64,000 bases of DNA from Cucumis sativus (GCF_000004075.3 NC_026655.2:2108001-2172000), one strand, 5' to 3'. Counted from the first letter of the stretch, positions 37,601-49,971 are shown. The notes: a model not told the origin generated them from the sequence alone. Made by a program: numbers and translations.

Positions 37601-40600
37601 TCAAGCACTAAGGTCGTTCAAGAAAGGTTTCTTTGATATCGGCTCCATTATTTTCAACGTTCAGCCTACTTTGAAGTCACAATTCATTATTGAAGTCTGA
37701 CAGTCTACAAAACAATAAAAGATATCTGATGTTTGTGAAGGTGTGAGTGGACAAGTTAGATTATTCATGATGAGGAAAAAGGGGAGAAAATACTAAAACT
37801 TCGAATACTGAATTAACCTGTTGTTCCTGATGAAAAAAGAATATTTGTAAAAGATTCCGCTGATTGTTCCACTGCATCAAACTCCACTCCTCTGTAATAA
37901 GCATATTAAAAAGATATTAAATAATACAACGGCAAGACTTTAACAATACCCAACATCAAACAAAATAAATCAAGTACAATTTGGAGCGCTCAATAGATGT
38001 GTGAGTCCTATAGAATTTTAAAGAATAGGTAGTTCATAGAGAAAGGAAGGTTCTAATGCAAGATAAAGCTGATGAAACATTGCAAAGAAGCATGGAGAAA
38101 AGATGCTATTTCCCCTTCAATTCTTCAAAGCATCCATCACGCCCTCATCTTATGGGTTTTTCTAAATATCTAATTTGATACTTTCCAGTAACTTGAACAT
38201 GTTAAGATTTAAATAAGGAACCTCCTAGAACTTAATGCCTGCAGAAGCAGTGCAGACAAACACATCATGATAAAGGGGAGAATATAGCACCTAAATTTCA
38301 AAATGGGTAAAGATCCTGGATTCATGAATATAAGAAACCTATCATCAATTTATTATTATTTTTTCTTTTGAAGAAATCACCAAATGAACTTGAATAAACG
38401 AAATAATTCATACTTCAAATCTTTGACTTTGTCCAGAAAGGCATGCCAAGAAATATCACCATCTCGTAGTTTCATGCTAAAACCAGTGCTATTGGTCGGA
38501 ATTACGATTGCCAGAGGTGCCTGAGCATCTACAACTCGGCTGCAATGTTGAACAATTACATGCGCATTTCAGTGTAAAGGAAAAGCAAAAAGACCAGGTT
38601 CTGAACTCCATGAAGAAGAAACTGTAACCTCACCTATACAAGGGTATACTTTTATCCCCACGAATAATAAGATCCTGAATAAAAGTACGAAGGTTTTTGT
38701 TAGGATTCAATTAGAAGAAAAAGAAAAATATTGTAACTACATAGAAAATGATATTAACCATCCCTCTGACCCACCAAGTAATTACAATTATACAACTAAA
38801 ATTCAACAATATATTCCCTGTTAATACTCTTTTAACAGTAAGCGTTGAAAATTTTGAGTAAAGAAAATAAAATTTATAAGTATAGAATCATAATCAATAA
38901 ATAACATATAAGAAAAAATGATTCTTTGATCAACTGAAATATAACTTGACTGACTGCTAGAAAGAACAAAAATAATCATAGAACTATTTATGCACAGTTG
39001 ATAACCTCAAATGGAGGAGGAAAATAAATATTGCAGAGCATGTTAATTTTATCATGGTATTGATTCATAACAGATCTCACAGGTGCTTTACAATTGACAA
39101 ATCTTAATGATTGAATGTTGGCCCGGGACGAGGTAACCAACATCATCTCAAGATCACATCTCAAAGCACAATTTAATGCCTCTGCTTTGTGCAGCATTAG
39201 ACTAACCATGACTTGCTAAACTTAACACGCACTCAGAATTCATTTCAATCACATGAGTAAAAGGCTGTGTGAAGTAGGGAAGCTCTTTAGGTTTTAGCTA
39301 GATTGAACAAAACTCATTGAAAGAAGCCCACTGAAAATTCCAACCAGCTTAAACCTTTCACATCCAACATTGGATACAAAAAACCACGAGAATTAAACCC
39401 TTTCAAGACCTGCTAAATCTTTTTTCAAAGGAAGACTAGCACTTACCTGTGTAAATATAGCTTTTGCTTTTGATATATCAAGTCTTGTGGATATTTCACG
39501 TGCAGCAAAACTATCAGCTATGGAGACAACCACATGACCAGCAAGAACTATAGCAAGATAGATGACTACAGCATTGACATTCATTGGCATATCAATTGCT
39601 ATTGCAGTTCCTTTCTCAAAACCTATTGAGTTGAGAGCATGTGCAACTAACCTACAAATTTAAAACCAACAAAATTATTTTATGGGAAAGTATATTTAGT
39701 GATGTGCCAGTATTGCAATATATGAGCCAAATATACTTACAAAACACTATTGCAACCACAAGAATAATTGTCAATATTTCTCCGGTGCAGAGTATAGTAG
39801 CATGAAAAAGTCTTCCAATAAATTTAAAAGTTAAACAGATTGACTTACCACTAAATATACTCCGTTATCATCTCTCAAATTCCACCATCACCAAATGTAC
39901 AAGATACAAATCATAAACAGAAGAAGGTCATGCTAAGACAAAGGCTGTTATCCTGCTGATATGCAGTACTTAATTCTAAAACCTCAGATGAGGAATCTAC
40001 TAGTCTGTTATGATGAAAAATAAGAGCTGATGAGGTAGATAGTAATATACCAAACCTCAGCACGCAATTCTCTAAGTGTCAATCTCTTCAAAGGCAGATC
40101 ATCATATCCTTCATCACGCCATATGATTGCTACATCATCCAAACTTCTGTTCTCATTTAAAGATAAACAATCTTTAGCCGGATTAAACACTGCTCCAGGA
40201 AGCCATTGGCCACCCGGGCTTGAAAATTTGCTTTCTGGAGAATCATTTATTTGCAAGATACAGTTAGGAGGCTTAGAAAATGTTATATTCATCTCATCTA
40301 GGACAGTTCTCCAATAGACCTGACAGAAAAGACAAGAAAATGTTGCACCTTTTGAACTACAATTTGAACCGAAGCATTTTAGAAACAAAGTTGGATCTTG
40401 TGAATACCTCGGGGTTTGAAACTGAAAACTCCTGGAAAGAGGAGAAGCTTGATAAGGGGTCGCTATAACTTGACCCCATAAATTCTTTGCCTCGCTTCTC
40501 CAATAGCTTGCCGACATTTGTGAACACTGCATTCTCCCTAATTTTGAAGATGTATCAAATGAGATTTTCACAACATTTTGTGTTAATAATCTGAGTAGAA

Positions 40601-41355
40601 AATTATTGCAGGCACCTTAACATCCCATTCGACATTATCATAACTACAATGCTTTTTAATTCAAAAAAGCAAGCTAGTATTTGATTGGCCCCATAGCATA
40701 GTCCAGAAGCTGATATTAAGATTATTTGATTGGCCCCATAGCATAGTCCAGAAGCTGATATTAAGATAATAATCTTTGTTTAAAAGTACCATATTAAATC
40801 AACGTGAACTTCAATTTTAAAATCAATTGACAATCAGAAGAGTAACTCATATATCTTATAAAAACCATGAGGTTCGCAAATTTTTCAATGAACAAAAGTA
40901 TAAAGTTGGAGCAGTGCGCGAGTGCCTACTAATAACAAACACAATTTTGAGTCCAGGACACCTCTCAATTCGACAATATACTATCCTAAGCTAACCATTG
41001 GAAACTTGCACGGTAAAGCTAATTGATAAGCAATCAGCACATAGCTATCTCGAAAACCAATAACTTAATTTAGAAAATCTAAAGCATTCAGTAAAACTCA
41101 CGGTTCAGGAATCCAAGCAGGCGGATCCGGACCAAAGTTTTTGTAACAACCGTAATACATCATTTGATGAAAGGAGAAGGGAAGGTCGGGGGTAAGGAGT
41201 TTCTTGGATATATGGAGCCAAGTCGCAGGAGTTCCATTCCCATAAGTACGAATGATTTCCCCCAAACTTCCATGGAGTTGCTTGGCAAGTTGAGAACCAA
41301 CTCCGAGAGCTTCGATATCAATCACAGTAATGGAATCCAGAGGTTTGTAATCCAT
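34605..41355 (-). CDS. AAE18: Acyl-activating enzyme (acyl-CoA synthetase), AAE17/18 peroxisomal type
   Basis: An AMP-binding ligase that adenylates a carboxylic acid and transfers it to CoA. Fourteen minus-strand exons: 41102-41355, 40408-40537, 40051-40319, 39447-39651, 38634-38674, 38414-38539, 37818-37891, 37224-37444, 36990-37084, 36652-36868, 35683-35808, 35503-35601, 34918-35130, 34605-34712. They keep frame through every junction and give 725 residues, the family's length. The N-terminus ([20 protein letters not shown]) is typical of the AAE17/18 clade, as is WRDEGYDD. The adenylation P-loop [14 protein letters not shown] sits around residue 362-375; [23 protein letters not shown] and [13 protein letters not shown] are the later motifs. 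The protein ends TKL, a PTS1-like tripeptide, fitting a peroxisome. Exon 3's donor is placed at 40051 because the nearby alternative breaks the frame. Arabidopsis AAE18 activates the auxin precursor 2,4-DB; the native substrate is uncertain. AAE17 versus AAE18 is not resolved. Confidence 0.93.
40678..40767. repeat. 45-bp tandem duplication in AAE intron 1
   Basis: Two near-perfect copies of a 45-base unit (TTGATTGGCCCCATAGCATA and following) lie head to tail, starting at 40681 and 40726. It lies in the intron between AAE exons 1 and 2, directly beside an LTR-like remnant. The near identity suggests a recent event. Confidence 0.92.
40786..40885. mobile_element. Degraded LTR-like remnant in AAE intron 1
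   Basis: TACCATATTAAATC followed by TTTTAAAATCAATTGACAAT and AGAGTAACTCATATATCTTA visibly matches the stretch at 2172-2217 and the motif at 10015-10030. It is non-coding; I infer a fragment of the same retroelement family. Confidence 0.4.
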
Positions 41356-43254
41356 TGGTGATTTAGAGAGAGATAAATGCTAAAGAGAAACCATTACACA
41401 CCACCTAACCGCGAAGAAGAAGATTGAAGAAGAAGTGAAATCGTGTGTTTATGAAATACTTCAAAATTTAACCAACGTAACAACGAAAATTACCTTGAAT
41501 AAGAGTTTCGATGTTACTGTTTAGTGTTTGCCGTTGGATGGTTGATCTCGTCCAAAGATTGATAGAATAAAATAGTTTTACCAAAATGAAACTCATATGT
41601 TACTTTTTGTCAATTTTCCAATCATATTGGATGATCACAAGATGGTTGGTTCATCAACTACGCAACTCGAATCGAAAATGATACAATCAAATTGAATTTT
41701 TCTCAAATTTCGAGCCCGCTGAATCTTATCTTACTCCTCCCTTTTATATTTTATGAAAAAACTTTAAAACATTTTTAAAAATAACCAAACAAACTAAAAT
41801 ATTTATCACATATAATAAAATTTTAAATTCTATTTAGGAATTAAATATCAAAACGGTGCTGCTTTTAAAACTTATTATCAAGATCCGATAGTTTTGAAAC
41901 TTTTTACGTAAATACGGTTGATTTTGACGTTTTTAAAAATAAAAAATAAAAATAACAGACGAGAGTGTTATAATTAAATAAATAAATAAAACGAAAAGGA
42001 ACCCTCTTGAAGAATAGGAAAAGCGATAAAGAAAGAAGAGATGGACGCCCTCTTCACCTTTTATTTAAAAAGTTTTCTTTTCTATCATTTAAATAAAACT
42101 TATTTAAATCCTTATCTTTTCTATACTTTTCTTAATCATTCACCTTTTGAAAAAGGTAAAATTTGTTTTTTAATTATTACATATATTTTAAAATATTTTT
42201 TTAAAAAAATTGATTTGAAATATTTTAGAATCATTATTAATATTAATATGTTTATATAGAGCGAAAAAATAAAAAAGTGAATAAAATATCAAATTTGATC
42301 TTACCCTACTAAATATTAAAAAACTTATATCCTAATTTTGGTAAATTTAATGTAAATCACTTGTAATAGTTCCATATGAGTTATTTAATAATTTGTTACT
42401 TTTTTTCTCCTATTCAATTTCCTTACAGACTTAGACAATGTAATGTGAGGGTACCAAATCTAAATGATCTTGTTAAACAATCGTTTAGATTTATAATGAA
42501 AAAAAGAATAAGAAGATGACATCGAAGATGAGAAATGACACCGAAGGAAAAGAATTATGAAAAATGAGAGAGATGACATCTTCTCTTCCATGATTTTACT
42601 GGTATGTATTACAATTTATGTAAGAAAATAAATAGTGGTTTTTCACACTAATGTTAGAGGTGTGAGTAACAAAGATATTTTATATGTTCTATTACAAGGC
42701 GACGATAAAGTACTAATGATATTTTCAAGCTATGCCAAAATAACAATAATTCTTTTGGACGCATCTATCTCTACGAGGTGGACAAAGTTAGGAACCATGA
42801 CATCATTACATTGAAATGAAAAATTAAATTGAAACTTAATTAACGTTTTCTTACTTTAAGTAGAGCATTAGAATCTCTAATATCTTTTTTATCGATACAT
42901 GTTCTATGTTGATAAATAAGTACATGTGTTTGTGTGGTAAAATTAATATTTTCTTTAGTTTATTCTAGGTTTTGTAATCTGGATGTGTACTCGGTGACTC
43001 TAATTTGGAACTTTTTATCTGGGTGGGTTCTGCTTTCTTTTTTCTTTTTTGAAATATGTGATGTTTTGCTTTTGGAAAACAATACTCCATCCGTTCTTGG
43101 TGAGGAGATTGCTTCTTCTGATTTAATTGTTTGATTAATGCGTGTTTTGTTTTAAACAAATAAGATAAGTATTATGTCTAGAATTTCGTGTCTATCGTAT
43201 AATTCTATATTCTTATCATCTTTTTTAAATTTCAATAAAGTTATTTTTTTTCTA

Positions 43255-43430
43255 TTTTCAAATATAACAAAATATCACGATTTATATATAAGATAGACTC
43301 TGATTGACCATTATCTATGTCTATCTATATCATGATAGACACATATAATTGTAGATTGTGATAAATGTTCTATTTTATCACGTTTTCATTTTTTTTTTAT
43401 GATAGACACAAAATATCACGTTTTCTTCTT
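43255..43430. repeat. Palindromic MITE-like repeat, copy 5
   Basis: AAATATAACAAAATATCACG on the left, TATCATGATAGACACATATA in the middle, and ATGATAGACACAAAATATCA on the right. The order differs somewhat from the other copies, suggesting internal duplication. Confidence 0.45.
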
Positions 43431-43851
43431 CTTCTTTTTTTGGGAGAATATGTTCTATTTCGTTAATATGTATATGTTATCATTTTTTAAAATATATATG
43501 TCTAATAAAAAACTTTCTTCCATTTGAATGAAACTCATCTATTCCAAGATGGATGAGGATTCTCTATGTCCAAAAACAAACAAAATAAAAACTTACAAGA
43601 AAATTGTATGCTAATCGAAATTACTTTTAATAGCCAGTTGAATCTTTCATTCTCTTATACGAATCAATACATCTTGTTCTTAAAATGTTCTTTTTTTCCG
43701 AATGTCTAAATTGATCAAAGTTCATTGATTGATTTTAAGTTAATATACCGATTAATTAGAAAAGGGTAAAATTCTTCAAATTTTAATAAATTGCAACTGA
43801 AAAAGAAAAAAAAAACAAAAATTGGAACAAAATGCAACTAAAACTCAATTA

Positions 43852-44412
43852 AGGGCCCGATTGGTAACATTTTATTTCCATGTTTTCTGTTTTCATTTTT
43901 TAAGAAACAAACGTGTTTGGTAACGTTTATTGTTTCTCGTTCTAAAAAAATAAAAAAACTTTTTCATTTTATAAGAAATTATTAAAAGAAAAGTTTCTTC
44001 CCTTTAGTTTCTCAATTATTTATATTGGTTTCATTTTCCTCTCCATGTAATTTCCTTTTTATTCCTCTTATCTTCGTCATCTTCTCCAAATAATAACTCA
44101 TTCTCTTCCTTTTTGCTGGATATAGGTTTTCACTCGATTGATGAGTTTTCATCAAATCTATGTTTTCATTGTGATTTATGTTTATGTTATTATTTTTATT
44201 TGAACACGAGAAATTCATGAGTAAACTTTTGATAACTTAATTTTTTTTATATTTAATGAACAACGTATATTCGTGTTTAATGTTCAATTGAATTAGATAT
44301 GAATAAAATACCTAAATAAAATAAAAAATGAATCTAGAAGAAAATAAAAACAAAAAACAAAAACACAGTTTAAAAGAAACAACAAACAAGAAACGGCCAA
44401 AGTTATCACATA
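43852..44412. mobile_element. Possible non-autonomous transposon remnant
   Basis: It begins GGGCCCGATTGGTAACATTT, a form of the GGGCCCGTTTGGTAACC start seen in many dicot non-autonomous elements, and ends near an A-rich stretch with AAACGGCCAAAGTTATCACA. The two ends are only weakly complementary, so the right edge is a guess. Confidence 0.3.
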
Positions 44413-44485
44413 TTTTCAACTGAAATCGGAAACTAAAATGCTATTGAATCTGATCTTAACATATCTGCTAACTCAGAGGTTTGTT

Positions 44486-44582
44486 CTAACGTTCTACTGC
44501 CAGTTGCCGTCTCAAAATCCTTCTCATAACCTCATCTCTTGCAGTTCTTGGAAGGGAAGGGTAAGGAACCCCACGGTGAACC
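44486..44582 (-). pseudogene. Stray copy of the last AAE exon
   Basis: On the minus strand this reads [18 protein letters not shown] then MRRILRRQLAVER and a TAG stop, closely matching exon 14 of the AAE gene at 34605-34712. It still has an AG acceptor-like edge, but with one extra G that would shift the frame if spliced. The C-terminal TKL of the parent is missing. No other AAE exon is seen nearby, so it cannot make an enzyme. Confidence 0.85.
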
Positions 44583-44894
44583 CTATGACGATGCATGCAC
44601 ATCGAACATGGAATTAAGTTAACTCACCAACACTAATTATTCAAAAGATCGATGAACGATTAAGCAAGACTTTGCTTTAGACACCATTGAAATGGAAGTT
44701 TGATTGTACAAAAGGTTTCCAATACATGTAAAAAACCCACTCAAAGAAATTGCAAGTCTAATTCCATGAAATTTAACGAATCATTACCGGATTAAGTTAA
44801 GATTTTAAGATTGACCACCTTTATTTCCACTAGATTTAGGTGTTGGAATCGATCGGCAACTGAAGTGCAAAGTTCTTCTTGGTCCTACAAATTT

Positions 44895-45134
44895 CTAATG
44901 TAGGGATTTGAACACCTTCACAATCAAGTCGCTTTGTTGGAAATGCATTCGCGAATACCAAAGCGAAAAGAAGATTGGAGCTTCGAAGTATAAATCTCTG
45001 CTGCCAATGAGAGACTCCATGGCGTAAAGGTACAGTGGTCGATGAGCTCTCAGAATGTGATGGATGATAGAAACCAATTGATCCTTCTTAGGCTCTGGAT
45101 ATTGAGAACTCGCACAAAGAGGATGCAAATTCAT
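44895..45134 (-). other. Orphan 79-codon frame of unknown status
   Basis: It starts MNLHPLCASSQYPEPKKDQL and ends IVKVFKSLH. Its amino-acid use is balanced and not low-complexity, unlike most short frames here, and it lies about 300 bases from the stray AAE exon on the same strand. I recognise no domain. It could be a fragment of a decayed gene, a small gene, or chance. Confidence 0.2.
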
Positions 45135-45454
45135 GGGAGCTCTCTCAACCTTTTCTTATTGCAATTTAATTTCTTGAATCATGATCCTAGAACCTCAAAC
45201 TATTCACACACATATATACATTGAGTATAAATATTAGATATCTTATAGCGTTTGGAGCGAATAGTGACTTCTTAAGATTATAATAGTCCGAAGATTAGTA
45301 GTTTGCTTTTGAGGTGTAGACTATTATCACAACTTTTGTCGGTTTACTTACTTTTGTGGTAGCTAGAATTTCCGTTTTGGCTTGGCCTTCTTTGATAAAT
45401 ATTTAGAGTTTAGTGAGAGAGGAGATATGAGAAAGAGAAGTTTAGTATTATCAT

Positions 45455-45680
45455 GATCACCGGCAGATTTAGTATAGACCCGGGGGCTCGAGTCCCTCCC
45501 AACTTTATTGTCTCAATTAATATTTAATATTTGTAAACAGTTTAGTGGTACTTATGCTTGTTAACCCTCTTCCAACCGGAGTTCAAGTCTGATCATGATA
45601 CTAGGATTAGGAAGGGCCAAGCATGGAGTGGGCAGTCTTTCACTCTAATCCTTGCGACAAAAACCTAAATAAATATCTCA
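45455..45680. mobile_element. Short transposon fragment (hAT-like or SINE-like)
   Basis: CAGATTTAGTATAGACCCGG followed by GGGCTCGAGTCCCTCCCAAC resembles the non-coding edge of hAT-type elements and is clearly related to 60931-60970. Further in, TTTAGTGGTACTTATG and GGAGTTCAAGTCTG are spaced like pol III A and B boxes, so a SINE is an alternative. The class is uncertain. Confidence 0.4.
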
Positions 45681-48600
45681 AAGAAAAGATCTAGAAATAT
45701 TCTAGGTTTTCTTCGGGTTTAAAGAACTGTGAAATTCAAATAAGAAGAATATAAGAAATATCTATAATATTTGTAGAATCCAAAACGAACATAGAAAGAT
45801 CCTTTTATTTGGATTCCAAGGATCTTCCAAATGATTGTCTCATGCTTTTACATTTGCTAACTGGAAGTGGTTAAGGTATATTGGTTTTCACATTGCACAA
45901 ATATAATTCGAACGTAAAAGAGCCCTCTAAACCTCTAATTCATTTCATATACATCAAGTTTGAGTGTTATATATATGTTACGGATTGATCAAATCAGGCT
46001 CTAAAAAAACTCATGACTGGTGCATTCTAGAGAAATGTTCTGCTTGCTGTCTTTGTTCTGAAAACGAAATTCTCAGAAAATGTGCATGAAAGTCAGGGCT
46101 TTGAACATCTGGAAACTCCAAGTCACCAAATAACCAAAGCCCAAGATCACTAAGCTTGAAAGTTTACAGGAGAAAACTCAAAGAAAGTCAACTGTTTCAC
46201 CCTCTCTTTCTATTGGAGATGGGTTTGGATCCCATTGCATCACCATCCAATGTATGTACACCCTCTATTGCCTCATATTCATTCACTGAAAAAATATGCT
46301 ACATGTAAATTTTACAAAAGTTTATAGCATTTTCTTGGGAGGGATAGTACAATGTGACATGTGAGCCTGAATTTTAGTTCAATTCAAGTCAAATTTTAGT
46401 GTTACTGAATCTAGTCTCTCTAGACCAATGCAGCAAAAGGTATTGAACATCAGCGGAGTTGTTTTTGCTCCAGTGAAGGGCTTTTTTATGTATTCATATT
46501 TGGGAAGCCAATTAAACCCAAAAGTAAAATTGTAAGTAGAGTTGATAGCCTAGTAATTTTGAAATTAGGAGGCTTTTGTTATGACAACTTCTGATTATAT
46601 CAATCACTAGACCCTCCAATATCAATAGTCACAATTCCAAGGGAGTGTTAGAGGAAATTGCCTTGTAATTGAAGACTAAGAATTTTAAATGTACGATGAT
46701 GATGAGCCTTAGTCATCAAACACAGAGACTTTCATTTTAGAAACCAAAAATCCAGCAAACAGTTCTTTCCATTTTTTGATAAGAAATAAATTTTGATGAT
46801 GTATGAAATTTACAAAATTTGTTTCTTATCAACCATACAAAACCCTTAAACCTATTTTGCTTAGCTAGTTAGCTAAAAGGCCTTTCCACCCATAACTAAA
46901 AAACAATACATACTAAAACAGTAATCCTGATTAAGTCATAAGTCTCATATCAAAGGCTCAAAACATAAACACTTAAAATAAATCATACTTGCAAAACAAT
47001 TTCAACAGTAAATTTTTCTAGCAGAGCATTTAGCAAAAGTATACATCAGTTAGTTTTCGTTCCTTGAAACTCTGCTGCTGCGTTCATCTTTTGTTTATAT
47101 GTGAAAATTGAAAGCTAAATTAGCTTCTTAGCTCTTGAACGGTTGATTGGTCTTAGAGGTAAAGTGAGGATATCTTGATTAGATCACAAACTCTCCACAA
47201 AGCATAAGTAGGCCCCAAAAACAATCTGTGTTAGACTTAGCTCCTTCTTGTATGTGTGGGACACCCTCATGAAGCTACTACAGTATCAAGGGTAGCCACC
47301 TTTAAATCAACAATGTTGTTGAGAATATTTTACTACACATGTCCAACATTGTAAAGTTGATCTCTGAATACAAAATATTTAAAAGAATAATGCATGCAAA
47401 AGGACAATATAAAAGCATCTTACAATTTTTTTTATGGTTTAGCCAATCATATATGATTGTTTCACTTTTACATTCATACAGTACTAAAGTTTTATTAATT
47501 TATTTTACTATCCCATTAAAAATACCTTCAAAAGTAATTAAACAAGAGCATGTTCTTAGGGAGACTCTTCACTAGCTAGGTGACAAAAATGAGAGAACAG
47601 GTGAAGAAAGCAGGTGGGGAGTTTCAAATTTTGAAGTAAAGCAGGTGAAGATGAGCACAAAGTCAGATAACAACATCAGGGTCCTGTCTGTTTTTGGGCT
47701 TTTGAGGTGGGAGTTTTGTTTGGAAGCTGTTGGAATTATACTCTCAAGGTATTTATCTGAGTTAACATCAATTAATTTATTATAATCATTCATTTATTCA
47801 CATATAGTTTGTCAGTCTCTCCTAATTTGCTTTGGAGCTTTCTCCAACTACTTGAACTATATAATATTAATCAACCCCAGCTCATCAACTTGGCAAGTTG
47901 TAAGTTTTCTAACTAATTCCCTCTCTCCCTCTCTTTCTTATTTACACATACCATAATCCCTCCTTCTCAACACATCTTTTTTCTATTGATTGATATAAAT
48001 TCATCCAACCACGTCCTTTTATCTATAAATCTTTCCTCAAACAACTACTTGAACATATTTGGATGGATTTTCTTCGAAAAATACTTTTTAAGCACTTAGA
48101 AAATTAGTCTAAGTAAGCCTTCCATTATTGATTATTAATAAATGGTAAGGGTGTGTTTAGATTGACTTTTTTGTTTCCAAGATAACCAAAGTGATCGAAA
48201 TAGAGGATCATTGTTTTAATACAATCCAACAAAATAGCTGAAGGTTTTAAGGTAACTTTTTCAAGGTTGATATCAATCTGCAAGTACTTAGGTTGTCCTA
48301 CACTCTTAAGGCTTTCTGCTTGTCCAAATTAGCAAGTACAGAGAGAAGCTAAGGGACCCATATTCCTACACTAGTTTGCCAATTTATATATTATGGTTTT
48401 TGAAGGACATCAGTTCTTTAGCTAACAACAATAATCATTTTACCTAATCTCAATAGTAACTTTGATCTCTCCTCTGTCATTTTAAGAACTAGCTTCTGAC
48501 ACCTACATGGTTTTTGTAGCATCTTAGTACTGCTCCTTAGGTAAATATAAATGTGTAGAAATGTATTTAAAGGTTCTCCGAGTTTGTTTGAATCTATTTG

Positions 48601-49276
48601 GAATGACTTTTCAAATGCTTAAACACGTTTTAAAAAAATAATGATCGATTTTTTTTAAAATAAAAAGGGAAATGTTGTCCTACTAAGGGCTTGGACACCA
48701 CTAAGCTTTTGGTATGTGTTTACTCCATGAAAAGAGATTGTTTCTCTTTTTTTTTTTGTGAGTATAAAATTTCCTATTCTTCAATATTATATAATATATA
48801 CTTATTATTTCAAGAGAGAGTTTATAAAAACTATTTCAGAAAATAAAATAATAATATTAATTATAAAAACAAAGACTTTACTTTGTTATTTTCGTATGCT
48901 TTTTTTCTGTATTGTTTCTTAAATCAACTGTTCATACACAATTCATTAGCAAATTTTCTTACCTACCATAGTATTTGAATAAAAGTACAGATAACACAAT
49001 GAAAATTTATCATTAGTCACCACTTTCTTAGGAATTAATTTCCTACAAGCTTCATTTGAGACTTAAATGTTGTAAGGTCAAAAGGGTTGTTGCATGAGAT
49101 TAGTTGTGATAATATGGACACTCATGGTTTTATATATATATATATAACAATAAGAAAAAGGATGAAGATCATTTTAATGATAGAGGGAAATGCACATGAT
49201 CTGATCCCAACCCAAGGGAAAGAACCTCCCCAATAAGACAATAAACAAGTAATTTAATTTTTAGTTAGAAGCATTC

Positions 49277-49283
49277 TATAAAT
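49277..49283 (+). promoter_or_regulatory. TATA box of the ERF gene
   Basis: TATAAAT lies 89 bases before the ERF start codon, a plausible distance for a short leader. Confidence 0.5.
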
Positions 49284-49371
49284 TCCTTTGCAGCCTATGA
49301 TATTCAGTGGATGCTATTTTGCTGACACCTAGCTCCTGCTGCTGCCAACCAAACCTTTTTTCTTTCCATTA

Positions 49372-49971
49372 ATGGCTACCAATTCTTCATCTCTACCTCC
49401 AAATCAAGAGATCAACCATGGAAGAAGAAGGTTTCTTGGAGTAAGACAACGCCCTTCAGGAAGATGGGTTGCTGAAATCAAAGTCTCCTCACAGAAACTT
49501 AGGCTGTGGCTTGGAACTTTCAACAGAGCTGAAGATGCTGCCATGGCTTATGACAGAGCTGCAAGGCTTCTCAGAGGAAGATCTGCAAAGACAAATTTCT
49601 CATATGATTATCATCATGGCTTCTTCAATTCCACCATTAATCAAGAACAAACTCCTTCATTGTTTGAACATAGTCCTAAACTCTGTCGTTTGCTTCAACA
49701 TGCTCTTATGAAAAACAGAAGCCGTTTGATATCAACAACTGATCATCAGTATCATCATCGTCGTCGTCATCAACAACAACAGATATCGAGAAATAATGGG
49801 GGTATTGATTCGGTTGTTGAAGATACCATTTTCTGTTCTTCAACGAATTTGGTTGAAAATAATAATAATAGTAGTAATAAAGGGTGTGGATGTGGATTTT
49901 CTTTTGGAGGTTCTAAAGTTTATACTTCTGTGTTTGTAGCTCCTTCTTTTAGCTCTGATGTTCAGAAGTGA
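49372..49971 (+). CDS. Single-domain AP2/ERF transcription factor (RAP2-11/ERN-like)
   Basis: An intronless 199-residue nuclear regulator. One AP2/ERF DNA-binding domain covers residues 20-76: [17 protein letters not shown], then [25 protein letters not shown] and KTNF. The WVAEI and RLWLGTF elements are the family's DNA-contacting beta sheet and conserved turn. The rest is low complexity: [10 protein letters not shown] and an Asn/Ser run, with a Gly/Cys-rich patch [10 protein letters not shown] near the end. No EAR repression motif is seen. [15 protein letters not shown] recalls the RAP2.11/ERN branch, but the [12 protein letters not shown] part differs, so the subgroup is tentative. Targets cannot be inferred. 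Confidence 0.92.
   Translation: MATNSSSLPPNQEINHGRRRFLGVRQRPSGRWVAEIKVSSQKLRLWLGTFNRAEDAAMAYDRAARLLRGRSAKTNFSYDYHHGFFNSTINQEQTPSLFEHSPKLCRLLQHALMKNRSRLISTTDHQYHHRRRHQQQQISRNNGGIDSVVEDTIFCSSTNLVENNNNSSNKGCGCGFSFGGSKVYTSVFVAPSFSSDVQK

Larger units (their letters stand above)
41356..44485. other. Intergenic upstream of AAE gene
   Basis: This contains the AAE promoter, one palindromic repeat and a second possible transposon remnant, listed separately. The small frames at 42041-42259, 42934-43134 and 44012-44218 are low-complexity and not supported. Confidence 0.6.
44583..49276. other. Gene-poor region between AAE fragment and ERF
   Basis: It contains one orphan frame and one transposon-like fragment listed separately. 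From about 46000 to 47300 the composition is somewhat less AT-rich, but no frame has a recognisable domain. The remainder is AT-rich and includes the ERF promoter. Confidence 0.5.
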
